From: Acidobacteriota bacterium
GTDB lineage: Bacteria; Acidobacteriota; UBA6911; RPQK01
Assembly (NCBI GenBank): GCA_003819755.1
Contig: RPQK01000459.1
Span: forward strand, 1-6,460
DNA: 6,460 nucleotides
Direction: 5' to 3'
A program made the translations under genes and the position numbers. The notes beneath the pieces are model-generated. The model saw nothing but the letters and a program-made list of their open reading frames with translations, was not told where the DNA came from and searched no databases. Below, piece by piece: positions 1-6,027 of the stretch (its first letter is position 1; each line of letters begins with the position of its first letter).

Positions 1-3000
1 CGGGAGGTCCAGGACATCGTTGACCTCGGCGTCGATCTTCGTCTGAATGAACGCGTTGAAAACCTTGACCAGATTTTTGCGGAGGGTTTCACAGCCGTTC
101 TCATTTCGGTCGGCGCGCACGAGGGTATCCGGCTTCCGATTCCAGGCGCCAGCCTCGACGGCGTTTTGATCAACACCCGTTTCCTGCGCGATGTCCGGCT
201 GGGCCAATACCGCCTGAACGAAGACGGCACTCTGGAGACCAACGGGTCCCCGCGGCTCGGTCGCCGCGTCCTGGTCCTCGGGGGCGGCAACGTCGCCATC
301 GACGTCGCGCGCACCGCAATCCGGCTGGGCTGCGGAGTCTCGATGATTTGCCTCGAAAGCCGCGACAAGATGCCGGCCCATCCTTGGGAAGTTGAGGCCG
401 CGCTGGAAGAAGGAGTCAAACTCTACACCGACCGTACTTTTGAACGAGTTAATGCAGACGAGACCATGCGGGCTAACGGTGTCGAATGCATGAAGGTCGA
501 ATCCTTCCGCTTCGACGAAGCCGGGCGTTTGCAAGTTGAAAAAATCGCCGGCTCAAGCCACGTGATACCTTGCGATAGCGTCATCTTCTCGGTGGGACAG
601 CGGGCCGGTCTGGCATTCATCCCCGACGACGCGGGGGTTGGGCTGACCGAGCGGAAGACGATCGCCGTCAATCCCAATACTTTTGCCGCCACTCGTCCGG
701 GCGTTTTCGCCGCCGGCGACAGCGTGTCCGGGACCGCATTCGTGATCGAGGCGGTCGCGACCGGCCACAAGGCAGCCGCTTCGATGCTGCGTTACCTCAG
801 ACGCGAAGGCCTCGAGCCTCCGGCCCGCCCGAATCTGCCTGTGGTGCAACTCTCGAAAGAAGAAATCGCAGAACGGATGGGGCGGGGAGAGATTCGCCGC
901 CGGCCGAGGGTTCCACTGCCGCAACTGCCTCTGGAAAGGCGGGTGCTGACGTTTGCTGAAGTAGAAGGCGGGTACGAAGAACCGTCCGCGCAGGAAGAGG
1001 CGGGACGCTGCCTTGCTTGCGGAATCTGCTCCGAATGTATGAGCTGCACGTTCGCCTGTGGGGTCAAGGCGATAGACCACGACATGGTCGATCGTGTTGA
1101 AACCCTTAACGTCGGTGCCGTTATCCTCGCGCCGGGCTATGAGGTCTATCACGCCGAACTGTCTGAGGAATTTGGATTCGGGCGATACCCGAACGTAGTT
1201 ACCGCACTGCAGCTCGAACGACTTCTTTCGGCCAGCGGACCGACTATGGGACACGTCCATCGTCCCTCGGATCATCAGAAACCCAAGCGGCTCGCCTTCC
1301 TGCAGTGTATCGGGTCGCGCGACGCGCATCACGATTACTGTTCCGCGGTCTGCTGCATGTACGCGACCAAGGAGGCGGTCATTGCCAAGGAGCACGACCC
1401 GGATCTCGACGTTCACGTCTTCATGATGGACATGCGCGCATTCTCGAAAGGCTACGCCGCTTACTTTGAACGCGCACGCGACCGGTACGGGGTGCATTAT
1501 CACCGTTGCCGCGTGAGCACCGTGCGGGAAGAGCCGGAGACGCATGACCTGCTGTTGTCTTACTGCGACGAAAGGGGACAACTGCACTCGGAGAAGTTTG
1601 ATCTGGTCGTTCTGTCGGTCGGGATGGAGATATCCGAGCCGGTTCGACAGCTTGGGAAACGCCTGGGTGTCGAGTTGGATGAATACGGTTTCTGCCACAC
1701 CCCCCTGTTCAACCCGCTCGAAACCACCCGTCCCGGGATTTTCGCCGCCGGACCTTTCCGGGCGCCAAAAGACATCCCGGAATCGGTCGTGGAAGCCAGC
1801 GGAGCGGCGGCGGCGGCAGCCGCCCAGTTGAGTCGGTCGCGCCACACTCTCACCACGGTTCGGGAGTTCCCGCCGGAACGGGATGTCAGCGCAGAAGAGC
1901 CTCGAATTGGGGTCTTTGTCTGCTCGTGCGGGTCAAACATCGGCGGTTTCGTTGATGTCCCGGCCGTCACCGACTACGCCCGCAATCTGCCGCGTGTCGG
2001 ACTCGCGGAGTTCAACCTGTACACCTGTTCGCAGGACAGCATTCGCCATATCGCCGAGCAGATGAGCGGTCACAACTTGAATCGTCTCATCGTGGCGAGT
2101 TGTACGCCGCTCACTCACCAGCCGCTGTTTCAGGACAGTCTCAGGGCAGCCGGACTCAACCCTTACCTGTTCGAGATGGCCAACATTCGGAACCAGTGCT
2201 CCTGGGTTCATTCCAAAGACCGGGAAAGCGCCACCGGGAAGGCCAAAGACCTTGTCCGCATGGCGGTTGCCCGCGCGGGAAGACTCGAGCAGCTGCACAC
2301 GGTTGACGTATCGGTCAAACAGGAGGCCCTGGTGGTCGGGGGCGGGCCGGCCGGGATGACTGCGGCCCTTTCACTGGCGAATCAGGGATTCCCGGTGCAT
2401 TTGGTGGAGCAGGAGAGTCAACTGGGAGGCAATCTTCGTCACGTGTACACCGCGATGAATGGCCAAGATCCCCAGTTGCTTCTGAATCGGCTGGTTGAGA
2501 ATGTCCAGGGGAACGACAAAATTAGCCTACACCTCGCATCCCGGGTGGTCGCATCCAGTGGTTTCATGGGAGGCTTTACCTCGACGATCCAGAACGGCAG
2601 CAGCGGAGCGCATGAGATCAATCATGGCGTAACGATCCTGGCTACCGGGGCGACCGAGTACCGGGGTCCGGATTACGGTTACGGCAGTCACCCACGCGTG
2701 GTGACGCAGCAGGAATTTGAAGCTCTGTTGGCCGGGACCACCCCTGGGAGCGCAGGCGCCTCGCCTGCACTGGGGCAAGGGGCGTCGCGCCCCGTTCGAG
2801 ACGCCAGCACAATCGATCACGTCAATGGCGTGGACGGGGCGGGACGCCCTCCCAGGGAAGGCCCCCCAACCATTGCCATGATCCAGTGCGTGGGTCCCGG
2901 AGAGCGCTTCTGCAGCCGGATTTGCTGCACGGTTGCACTAAAGAACGCCTTGCGAGTGAAGGATCTATACCCGGATGCCGTCGTGGTTATCCTCTTTCGG

Positions 3001-3729
3001 GATATCCGGACGTACGGATTCCATGAACGGCTTTACACAGCCGCGCGACGACGCGGCGTGATCTTCCTTCGCTACGACCCGGAACGCAAACCTGAAGTGA
3101 AACTGGGCGAAGTGAAGGGGCCATCCTCCGGCCTGATGCTCGAGGCGTGGGACTCGGCGGTTAAACGCCGGATTCAGCTGGAGCCGGATTGGCTGGTCTT
3201 GTCCATGCCCGTCGTACCGAATCCGAGTGCCAAACAGCTGGCCGCACTCTTCCGGGTGAACCGTGATGCGGACGGATTCTTCCTGGAAGCACACGTGAAG
3301 CTGAGGCCCGTTGATTTTGCGACCGACGGTATTTTCATGGCCGGCATGGCCCACTACCCCAAGTTACTGGACGAGAGCATCGTCCAGGCTCAGGCGGCGG
3401 CCGCAAGAGCCGCACGCGTGCTCAGTCGCGACCTGCTGACTGCCGGCGGACGCGTGGCTACCGTCGACGCCTCGCTTTGCACCGGTTGTCTAACTTGCGT
3501 CAGGATCTGCCCGTTCAAGGTGCCTCGGATCCGGCCTGATCTCGTCGGAGCCGGCGGTATCCAGGGCACGGCTCATGTCGAAGCCTCGGTTTGTCGGGGT
3601 TGTGGCTCCTGTGCCGCCGAGTGCCCGGCAAGAGCCATTCAATTGTCGCATTACACGGATCTGCAGATGGCGACAAAGGTGGGGGCGTTGTTCGAGAGCA
3701 ATCCTGTAAATCCTGTTAATCCTGTCTAA
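1..3729 (+). CDS. hdrA: GltD-HdrA-HdrA fusion: FAD/iron-sulfur oxidoreductase, heterodisulfide reductase subunit A family (5' partial)
   Basis: The frame is open from base 1, so the true start lies upstream; 1242 residues are visible. Residues 1-300 look like the middle and C-terminal part of a glutamate-synthase small subunit (GltD) type NAD(P)H/FAD module, with the nucleotide-binding motif GGGNVA at 94-99 and an AAGD FAD motif near 236-240. A Cys-rich site follows (C337, C340, C343, C346, C349, C353). Then comes a first HdrA-like core with the cluster motif C436, C447, C451, C452. From about 635 a full HdrA begins: VCSCGSN at 640-646, FAD motif GGGPAG at 780-785, a second cluster motif C963, C971, C975, C976, and two ferredoxin [4Fe-4S] sites (C1160/1163/1166/1170 and C1198/1201/1204/1208). 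HdrA is the flavin hub of soluble Hdr complexes. The role here, passing electrons between NAD(P)H, ferredoxin and MetVF, is inferred from the neighbours. The region at about residues 915-953 is a linker expanded by a palindromic element, and the C-terminus (NPVNPVNPV) is encoded by a repeat. Confidence 0.93.
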   Translation, partial: REVQDIVDLGVDLRLNERVENLDQIFAEGFTAVLISVGAHEGIRLPIPGASLDGVLINTRFLRDVRLGQYRLNEDGTLETNGSPRLGRRVLVLGGGNVAIDVARTAIRLGCGVSMICLESRDKMPAHPWEVEAALEEGVKLYTDRTFERVNADETMRANGVECMKVESFRFDEAGRLQVEKIAGSSHVIPCDSVIFSVGQRAGLAFIPDDAGVGLTERKTIAVNPNTFAATRPGVFAAGDSVSGTAFVIEAVATGHKAAASMLRYLRREGLEPPARPNLPVVQLSKEEIAERMGRGEIRRRPRVPLPQLPLERRVLTFAEVEGGYEEPSAQEEAGRCLACGICSECMSCTFACGVKAIDHDMVDRVETLNVGAVILAPGYEVYHAELSEEFGFGRYPNVVTALQLERLLSASGPTMGHVHRPSDHQKPKRLAFLQCIGSRDAHHDYCSAVCCMYATKEAVIAKEHDPDLDVHVFMMDMRAFSKGYAAYFERARDRYGVHYHRCRVSTVREEPETHDLLLSYCDERGQLHSEKFDLVVLSVGMEISEPVRQLGKRLGVELDEYGFCHTPLFNPLETTRPGIFAAGPFRAPKDIPESVVEASGAAAAAAAQLSRSRHTLTTVREFPPERDVSAEEPRIGVFVCSCGSNIGGFVDVPAVTDYARNLPRVGLAEFNLYTCSQDSIRHIAEQMSGHNLNRLIVASCTPLTHQPLFQDSLRAAGLNPYLFEMANIRNQCSWVHSKDRESATGKAKDLVRMAVARAGRLEQLHTVDVSVKQEALVVGGGPAGMTAALSLANQGFPVHLVEQESQLGGNLRHVYTAMNGQDPQLLLNRLVENVQGNDKISLHLASRVVASSGFMGGFTSTIQNGSSGAHEINHGVTILATGATEYRGPDYGYGSHPRVVTQQEFEALLAGTTPGSAGASPALGQGASRPVRDASTIDHVNGVDGAGRPPREGPPTIAMIQCVGPGERFCSRICCTVALKNALRVKDLYPDAVVVILFRDIRTYGFHERLYTAARRRGVIFLRYDPERKPEVKLGEVKGPSSGLMLEAWDSAVKRRIQLEPDWLVLSMPVVPNPSAKQLAALFRVNRDADGFFLEAHVKLRPVDFATDGIFMAGMAHYPKLLDESIVQAQAAAARAARVLSRDLLTAGGRVATVDASLCTGCLTCVRICPFKVPRIRPDLVGAGGIQGTAHVEASVCRGCGSCAAECPARAIQLSHYTDLQMATKVGALFESNPVNPVNPV
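2742..2857 (+). repeat. In-frame palindromic repeat element inside hdrA
   Basis: The segment is bounded by a perfect 9-bp inverted repeat, CCCTGGGAG (2742-2750) and CTCCCAGGG (2849-2857). Inside it are further perfect hairpins: GCAGGCG/CGCCTGC (2752-2758/2762-2768, loop CCT), GGGGCG/CGCCCC (2779-2784/2788-2793, loop TCG) and ACGCCA/TGGCGT (2801-2806/2826-2831). It adds about 39 residues rich in Gly, Ala, Pro and Arg between a conserved EFEALLAG-like stretch and the MIQCVG cluster motif. As I recall the family, HdrA proteins have only a short linker there. It resembles palindromic elements that insert in frame in proteins (the Rickettsia RPE concept) and GC-rich intergenic repeats of some uncultured bacterial phyla. 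Its membership in any named family is not established here. Element borders are taken from the outer inverted repeat. Confidence 0.7.
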
Positions 3730-3770
3730 CCTCTAGCCAGGTTAACAGGATTTACAGGATTTACAGGATT
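3700..3770 (+). repeat. Inverted array of 9-bp AATCCTGTN repeats forming a long hairpin
   Basis: Three tandem 9-mers (3700-3708, 3709-3717, 3718-3726; core AATCCTGT, last base A, T or C) face three inverted copies in 3744-3770. Bases 3700-3724 pair with 3746-3770 over 25 bp with one mismatch. The middle adds a perfect TAACCT/AGGTTA stem (3727-3732/3739-3744) with a CTAGCC loop, so the whole 71 bases fold into one hairpin. The left arm is the final coding part of hdrA, giving the Asn-Pro-Val triplets, and the stop TAA at 3727-3729 opens the inner stem. The right arm ends at the ribosome-binding region of mvhD. No T-tract follows, so it does not look like an intrinsic terminator. A role in mRNA stability or in setting the hdrA/mvhD expression ratio is possible but is inference. 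Confidence 0.9.
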
Positions 3771-3778
3771 GAGGAAGG
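3771..3778 (+). promoter_or_regulatory. Ribosome binding site for mvhD
   Basis: The purine run GAGGAAGG lies 11 bases before the ATG at 3790, directly after the right arm of the 9-mer hairpin. It supports the ATG at 3790 and argues against the in-frame TTG at 3769-3771, which lies inside the repeat arm and would overlap this site. Because the hairpin ends one base before the site, its folding could influence access; that is inference. Confidence 0.55.
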
Positions 3779-3789
3779 CTTTTAAAAGG

Positions 3790-4206
3790 ATGAATTCAGA
3801 CTCGACCTTGATCGTCGCTTTTTGCTGCGAGCACTGTGCTTATGCGGCTGCCGACCTGGCGGGCGGCCTGCGCATGCAGTATCCGTCGGGGATCAGGATC
3901 GTGATGCTGCCGTGCACGGGAAAGGCTGACCCGCTGCTGCTCTTGCGCACCTTCGAGGAGGGCGCGGACGGCATCATGGTAGCCGGCTGACTGCCCGGGG
4001 ATTGTCATTACCTGGAAGGTAATACGAATGCCAAACGGCGGGTCGAACGAACCAAGGCCCAATTGAAGGAAATCGGTCTCGAGCCTGAGCGACTTGAAAT
4101 GTTCAACATGTCCGCGGCGATGGCCGCCAGTTTCGCCGCCACAGCCGAGGAAATGACGGAACGGATTAAAACCCTTGGACCGAACCCGTTGAGGGGAAAA
4201 ATATGA
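3790..4206 (+). CDS. mvhD: MvhD-type [2Fe-2S] electron-transfer subunit, selenoprotein with in-frame TGA (Sec67)
   Basis: Read through the TGA at 3988-3990, the gene gives 138 residues, about the usual length of the MvhD/VhuD (F420-non-reducing hydrogenase delta subunit) family. Visible family marks are the N-terminal Cys cluster FCCEHC (C12, C13, C16) followed by a DLAGG stretch, MLPCTGK (C42), GADGIMVAG-U67 and LPGDCHYLEGN (C72). The family normally has Cys at position 67; a selenocysteine form is known for archaeal VhuD and bacterial MvhD proteins. The protein carries a [2Fe-2S] cluster and connects HdrA to an electron-donating enzyme, classically a hydrogenase; here the partners are probably the HdrA fusion and MetVF. 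The ATG at 3790 is preferred over the TTG at 3769. The stop TGA (4204-4206) overlaps the metV ATG. If TGA were a true stop, a 66-residue fragment lacking conserved C72 would result. Confidence 0.93.
3988..3990 (+). other. Selenocysteine codon (TGA recoded) in mvhD
   Basis: The TGA sits exactly where MvhD proteins carry a conserved Cys in a VAG-C-x-PGDCH context. The frame stays open for 71 more sense codons with recognisable family sequence on the far side, and ends at a TGA whose bases overlap the metV start codon. A SECIS-like hairpin follows at a suitable distance. Together these favour selenocysteine over a nonsense mutation. Decoding would require selA, selB, selC and selD elsewhere in the genome. 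Confidence 0.9.
4001..4029 (+). promoter_or_regulatory. Bacterial SECIS-like hairpin for Sec insertion in mvhD
   Basis: ATTACCT (4007-4013) pairs perfectly with AGGTAAT (4017-4023), leaving the apical loop GGA (4014-4016). Below an internal loop (GTC opposite ACG), ATT (4001-4003) pairs with AAT (4027-4029). The loop starts 24 bases after the last base of the TGA and has G in its first two positions. Both fit what is known of bacterial SECIS elements, which lie immediately downstream of the UGA inside the coding region and bind SelB. The same bases encode the conserved HYLEGN stretch, so part of the symmetry could come from protein constraint. Confidence 0.78.
4191..4196 (+). promoter_or_regulatory. 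Ribosome binding site for metV
   Basis: GAGGGG lies six bases before the ATG at 4203 and inside the last codons of mvhD. With the ATGA overlap it indicates coupled translation, so metV output may depend on ribosomes passing the selenocysteine codon; the coupling is inference. Confidence 0.65.
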
Positions 4207-4883
4207 TCGTTGCCGAACAGAAAACAATTGATGAGGTCAAGACGCTTCTGGCCGATGCGCGGAAAGTCCTGGTCATTGGATGCGGCACTTGCGTGACCGT
4301 CTGCTTTGCCGGCGGCTCGCGGGAGGCCGCGATTCTCGCTTGTTCGCTGCGCATGGCCAGCCAACTGGAAGGCCACGCACGCGACATCACGGACGTGACG
4401 GTGCAGCGCCAATGCGAATGGGAGTATCTGGATCAGGCCGCAGACCAGATCAAGGACGCCGAAGTGATCCTGTCACTTGGGTGCGGAGTCGGTGTCCAGG
4501 CGATTGCCGAGCGGTTCCCGAATGCCTGGGTCGTACCCGGCCTCAACACTAAGTTCATGGGACTTCCCACGGAACAAGGCGTCTGGGCCGAGCGCTGTGC
4601 GGCCTGCGGCGATTGCGTGCTGGGACTGACCGGCGGAGTCTGCCCGATCGCGCGTTGCTCGAAGTCATTGCTTAACGGCCCGTGTGGAGGGTCGGAAGGC
4701 GGGCACTGCGAGATTGACCCGGACACACCGTGCGGATGGCAGTTGATCTATGACCGGATGGAGAAGCTTGGCAAACTCGAGCTTCTAATGGATGTGCAGC
4801 CCCCCAAGAACTGGCAAAAGGCCCGCGATGGCGGGCCGCGGAAAATCGTTCGGGAAGACTTGAAGCTGCATCACGAGGAATGA
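4203..4883 (+). CDS. metV: MetV, methylenetetrahydrofolate reductase partner subunit (MTHFR C-terminal domain, Cys-rich)
   Basis: This 226-residue protein matches the MTHFR_C (methylene-tetrahydrofolate reductase C-terminal) family, called MetV in acetogens, where it is the obligate partner of MetF. The N-terminal half is a Rossmann-like fold with an IGCGTCVTVC motif (C27, C30, C34), C71 in QRQCEWEY, and LGCGVGVQ (C94). The C-terminal half is a Cys-rich metal-binding region (C132, C135, C138, C147, C152, C161, C169, C177) that includes the family's diagnostic NGPCGG motif at 158-163. Cysteine spacing suggests iron-sulfur and/or zinc sites that relay electrons from the Hdr module to the MetF flavin; this is known for the family in outline and inferred for this protein. 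It overlaps mvhD by ATGA and its stop (4881-4883) overlaps the first possible metF ATG, so the three genes form a tight translational unit. Length looks complete. Confidence 0.92.
   Translation: MIVAEQKTIDEVKTLLADARKVLVIGCGTCVTVCFAGGSREAAILACSLRMASQLEGHARDITDVTVQRQCEWEYLDQAADQIKDAEVILSLGCGVGVQAIAERFPNAWVVPGLNTKFMGLPTEQGVWAERCAACGDCVLGLTGGVCPIARCSKSLLNGPCGGSEGGHCEIDPDTPCGWQLIYDRMEKLGKLELLMDVQPPKNWQKARDGGPRKIVREDLKLHHEE
4875..4879 (+). promoter_or_regulatory. Ribosome binding site that decides the metF start
   Basis: GAGGA ends directly against the ATG at 4880, leaving no spacer, but lies an ideal six bases before the ATG at 4886. It therefore favours the second ATG as the metF start. Confidence 0.6.
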
Positions 4884-4885
4884 TT

Positions 4886-5947
4886 ATGAGCCTGGGAGCA
4901 ACTGGAAACCCCAATCCTGAAGCAAACAAGAATGGCCTGCTGGCCGGTTCCAACCTGGAAAAGGTTTTGCGTGCCGGTCATTTTGCTGTAACGGCCGAGC
5001 TCGGCCCGCCTCAGAGCGCGGACCATTTGGTCATCCGTAACAAGGCCAGACATCTGCGGGATTGTTGTGACGGTGTTAACCTCACGGACAATCAGACGGC
5101 CATCGTGCGCATGTCGAGCATAGCGGCGGGAGCCATATTGGTCCAGGAGGGCCTTGAGCCGATTATTCAGATGGTCTGCCGAGACCGGAACCGCCTCGCG
5201 ATGCAAAGCGATTTGATGGGCGCCTATGCGCTCGGCATTCGCAATGTGCTCTGCCTGACCGGCGATCACCAAAGCTTCGGCAATCATCCCACTGCGAAGA
5301 ACGTCTTCGACGTGGACTCGTGCCAGCTGGTGAAAATGGTCAGCGGCATGCGAGATCAACGCGTCTTCCAGTGTGGAGAAGCCATCAAAGGGCAGGAACC
5401 ACGTTTCTTTGTCGGAGCGGCCGAATCGCCTTTCGCTGCTCCTGTGGAATTCCGGCCCTACCGGCTCGGCAAAAAGGTTAAGGCCGGGGCCAATTTCATC
5501 CAGACTCAGCTGGTCTACGATGTTCCAGCCTTCGAGACTTTCATGGAGAAGGTCCGCACGCTCGGGATCCATGAACAGACGTCCATCCTGGTGGGTGTCG
5601 GCCCGCTGAAGAGTCCTGCCATGGCGAAGTACATGAAGGAGAGCGTACCGGGAATCCTGGTTCCCGATGAGCTGATCCAGAGGATGACCAAAGCAGGCGC
5701 GTCGTGGGCCGGCAAGAAGGCGGATGAGATGAGCAAAGAAGAAAAGAAGGCCCGCTCCGAAGCCTGGAAGGCCGAGGGAATCAAGATCTGCATCGAGCTG
5801 ATCCACAAAGTACGGGCGGTTCCGGGGGTTGCCGGCATTCACATCATGGCTATTGAATGGGAAGAAGCCGTCAGGCCTGTGGTGGAAGGCGCCGGACTCT
5901 TACCGCGGCCGAACATGCACGAACCACCACGGACTGACACGGACTAA
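4886..5947 (+). CDS. metF: MetF, 5,10-methylenetetrahydrofolate reductase
   Basis: The 353-residue protein (355 if started at the ATG at 4880) is a flavin-dependent TIM-barrel enzyme that interconverts 5,10-methylene-THF and 5-methyl-THF. Family marks are FAVTAELGPP near 33-42, whose Glu38 aligns with the catalytic Glu of MetF enzymes, VNLTDNQ at 64-70, CLTGDH at 123-128 with the folate-interacting Asp127, GANFIQTQ near 198-205, and GVGPLKS near 233-239. A Lys/Glu-rich helical segment near 270-290 (KKADEMSKEEKKA) precedes the last barrel elements, ending in HIMAIEWEE. Like MetVF-type enzymes, it lacks an obvious pyridine-nucleotide fold of its own and is expected to receive electrons through MetV. 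The last residues (after about 347, Pro-Arg-Thr-Asp-Thr-Asp) are encoded by the first units of a 10-bp repeat array that also provides the stop codon, so this tail is probably not functional sequence. It follows metV directly in the operon. Confidence 0.93.
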   Translation: MSLGATGNPNPEANKNGLLAGSNLEKVLRAGHFAVTAELGPPQSADHLVIRNKARHLRDCCDGVNLTDNQTAIVRMSSIAAGAILVQEGLEPIIQMVCRDRNRLAMQSDLMGAYALGIRNVLCLTGDHQSFGNHPTAKNVFDVDSCQLVKMVSGMRDQRVFQCGEAIKGQEPRFFVGAAESPFAAPVEFRPYRLGKKVKAGANFIQTQLVYDVPAFETFMEKVRTLGIHEQTSILVGVGPLKSPAMAKYMKESVPGILVPDELIQRMTKAGASWAGKKADEMSKEEKKARSEAWKAEGIKICIELIHKVRAVPGVAGIHIMAIEWEEAVRPVVEGAGLLPRPNMHEPPRTDTD

Positions 5948-6016
5948 CACGGACGGACACGGACAGTGCTTGATTGTTGCCTGTCCGTGTCGGTCCGTGT
6001 GCGTCCGTGTTTGTCC
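5928..6016 (+). repeat. Inverted array of 10-bp CACGGACNNN repeats forming a long imperfect hairpin
   Basis: Four direct units (5928-5937, 5938-5947, 5948-5957, and 5958-5966, the last partial) share the core CACGGAC followed by a variable 3-base spacer (TGA, TAA, GGA, AG). The inverted half (5981-6016) has GTCCGTG cores with spacers TCG, TGC and TTT. The arms pair over about 36 bp, and nearly all mismatches fall in the spacers; the loop is 5967-5980. The left arm starts in the 3' end of metF and supplies its TAA stop (5945-5947). The right arm stops three bases before the hdrC ribosome binding site. There is no T-tract, so an intrinsic terminator is unlikely. The sequence is unrelated to the repeat between hdrA and mvhD but has the same layout. 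Confidence 0.9.
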
Positions 6017-6018
6017 TT

Positions 6019-6023
6019 AGAGG
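6019..6023 (+). promoter_or_regulatory. Ribosome binding site for hdrC
   Basis: AGAGG lies four bases before the ATG at 6028, just outside the right arm of the 10-mer hairpin. The spacing is slightly short but it is the only candidate. Confidence 0.5.
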
Positions 6024-6027
6024 TCCT

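Noticed and set aside
166..168. TTG at 166 as the start of the HdrA fusion
   Set aside because: The frame is open from base 1, and the translated 55 residues before it continue a GltD-like domain (including an SVGAHEG stretch and IPGASLDGV), so this is an internal Leu codon.
553..1845. A 430-codon minus-strand open frame opposite hdrA
   Set aside because: The composition is Arg/His-rich without any recognisable motif, and the plus strand is clearly coding. It is a shadow of GC-rich coding sequence.
3700..3770. Rho-independent terminator between hdrA and mvhD
   Set aside because: The stem is long, but no run of T follows and the genes form one functional set. It is better described as a repeat hairpin.
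3769..3789. TTG at 3769 as the start of mvhD, adding seven residues
   Set aside because: It lies in the right arm of the 9-mer repeat and overlaps the ribosome binding site. The ATG at 3790 has a site upstream and gives the family's usual N-terminus.
3988..3990. Nonsense mutation making mvhD a pseudogene
   Set aside because: The downstream frame is fully conserved in family motifs, the TGA replaces a Cys known to be Sec in relatives, and a SECIS-like hairpin follows. A sequencing error remains a small possibility.
5928..6016. Terminator or CRISPR-like array after metF
   Set aside because: There is no T-tract, the units are 10 bp with 3-base spacers, and the array inverts half way. None of this fits an intrinsic terminator or CRISPR.
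5829..6020. A small plus-strand frame across the metF end and 10-mer repeat
   Set aside because: It lies out of frame with metF and is largely repeat-coded, with no ribosome binding site.
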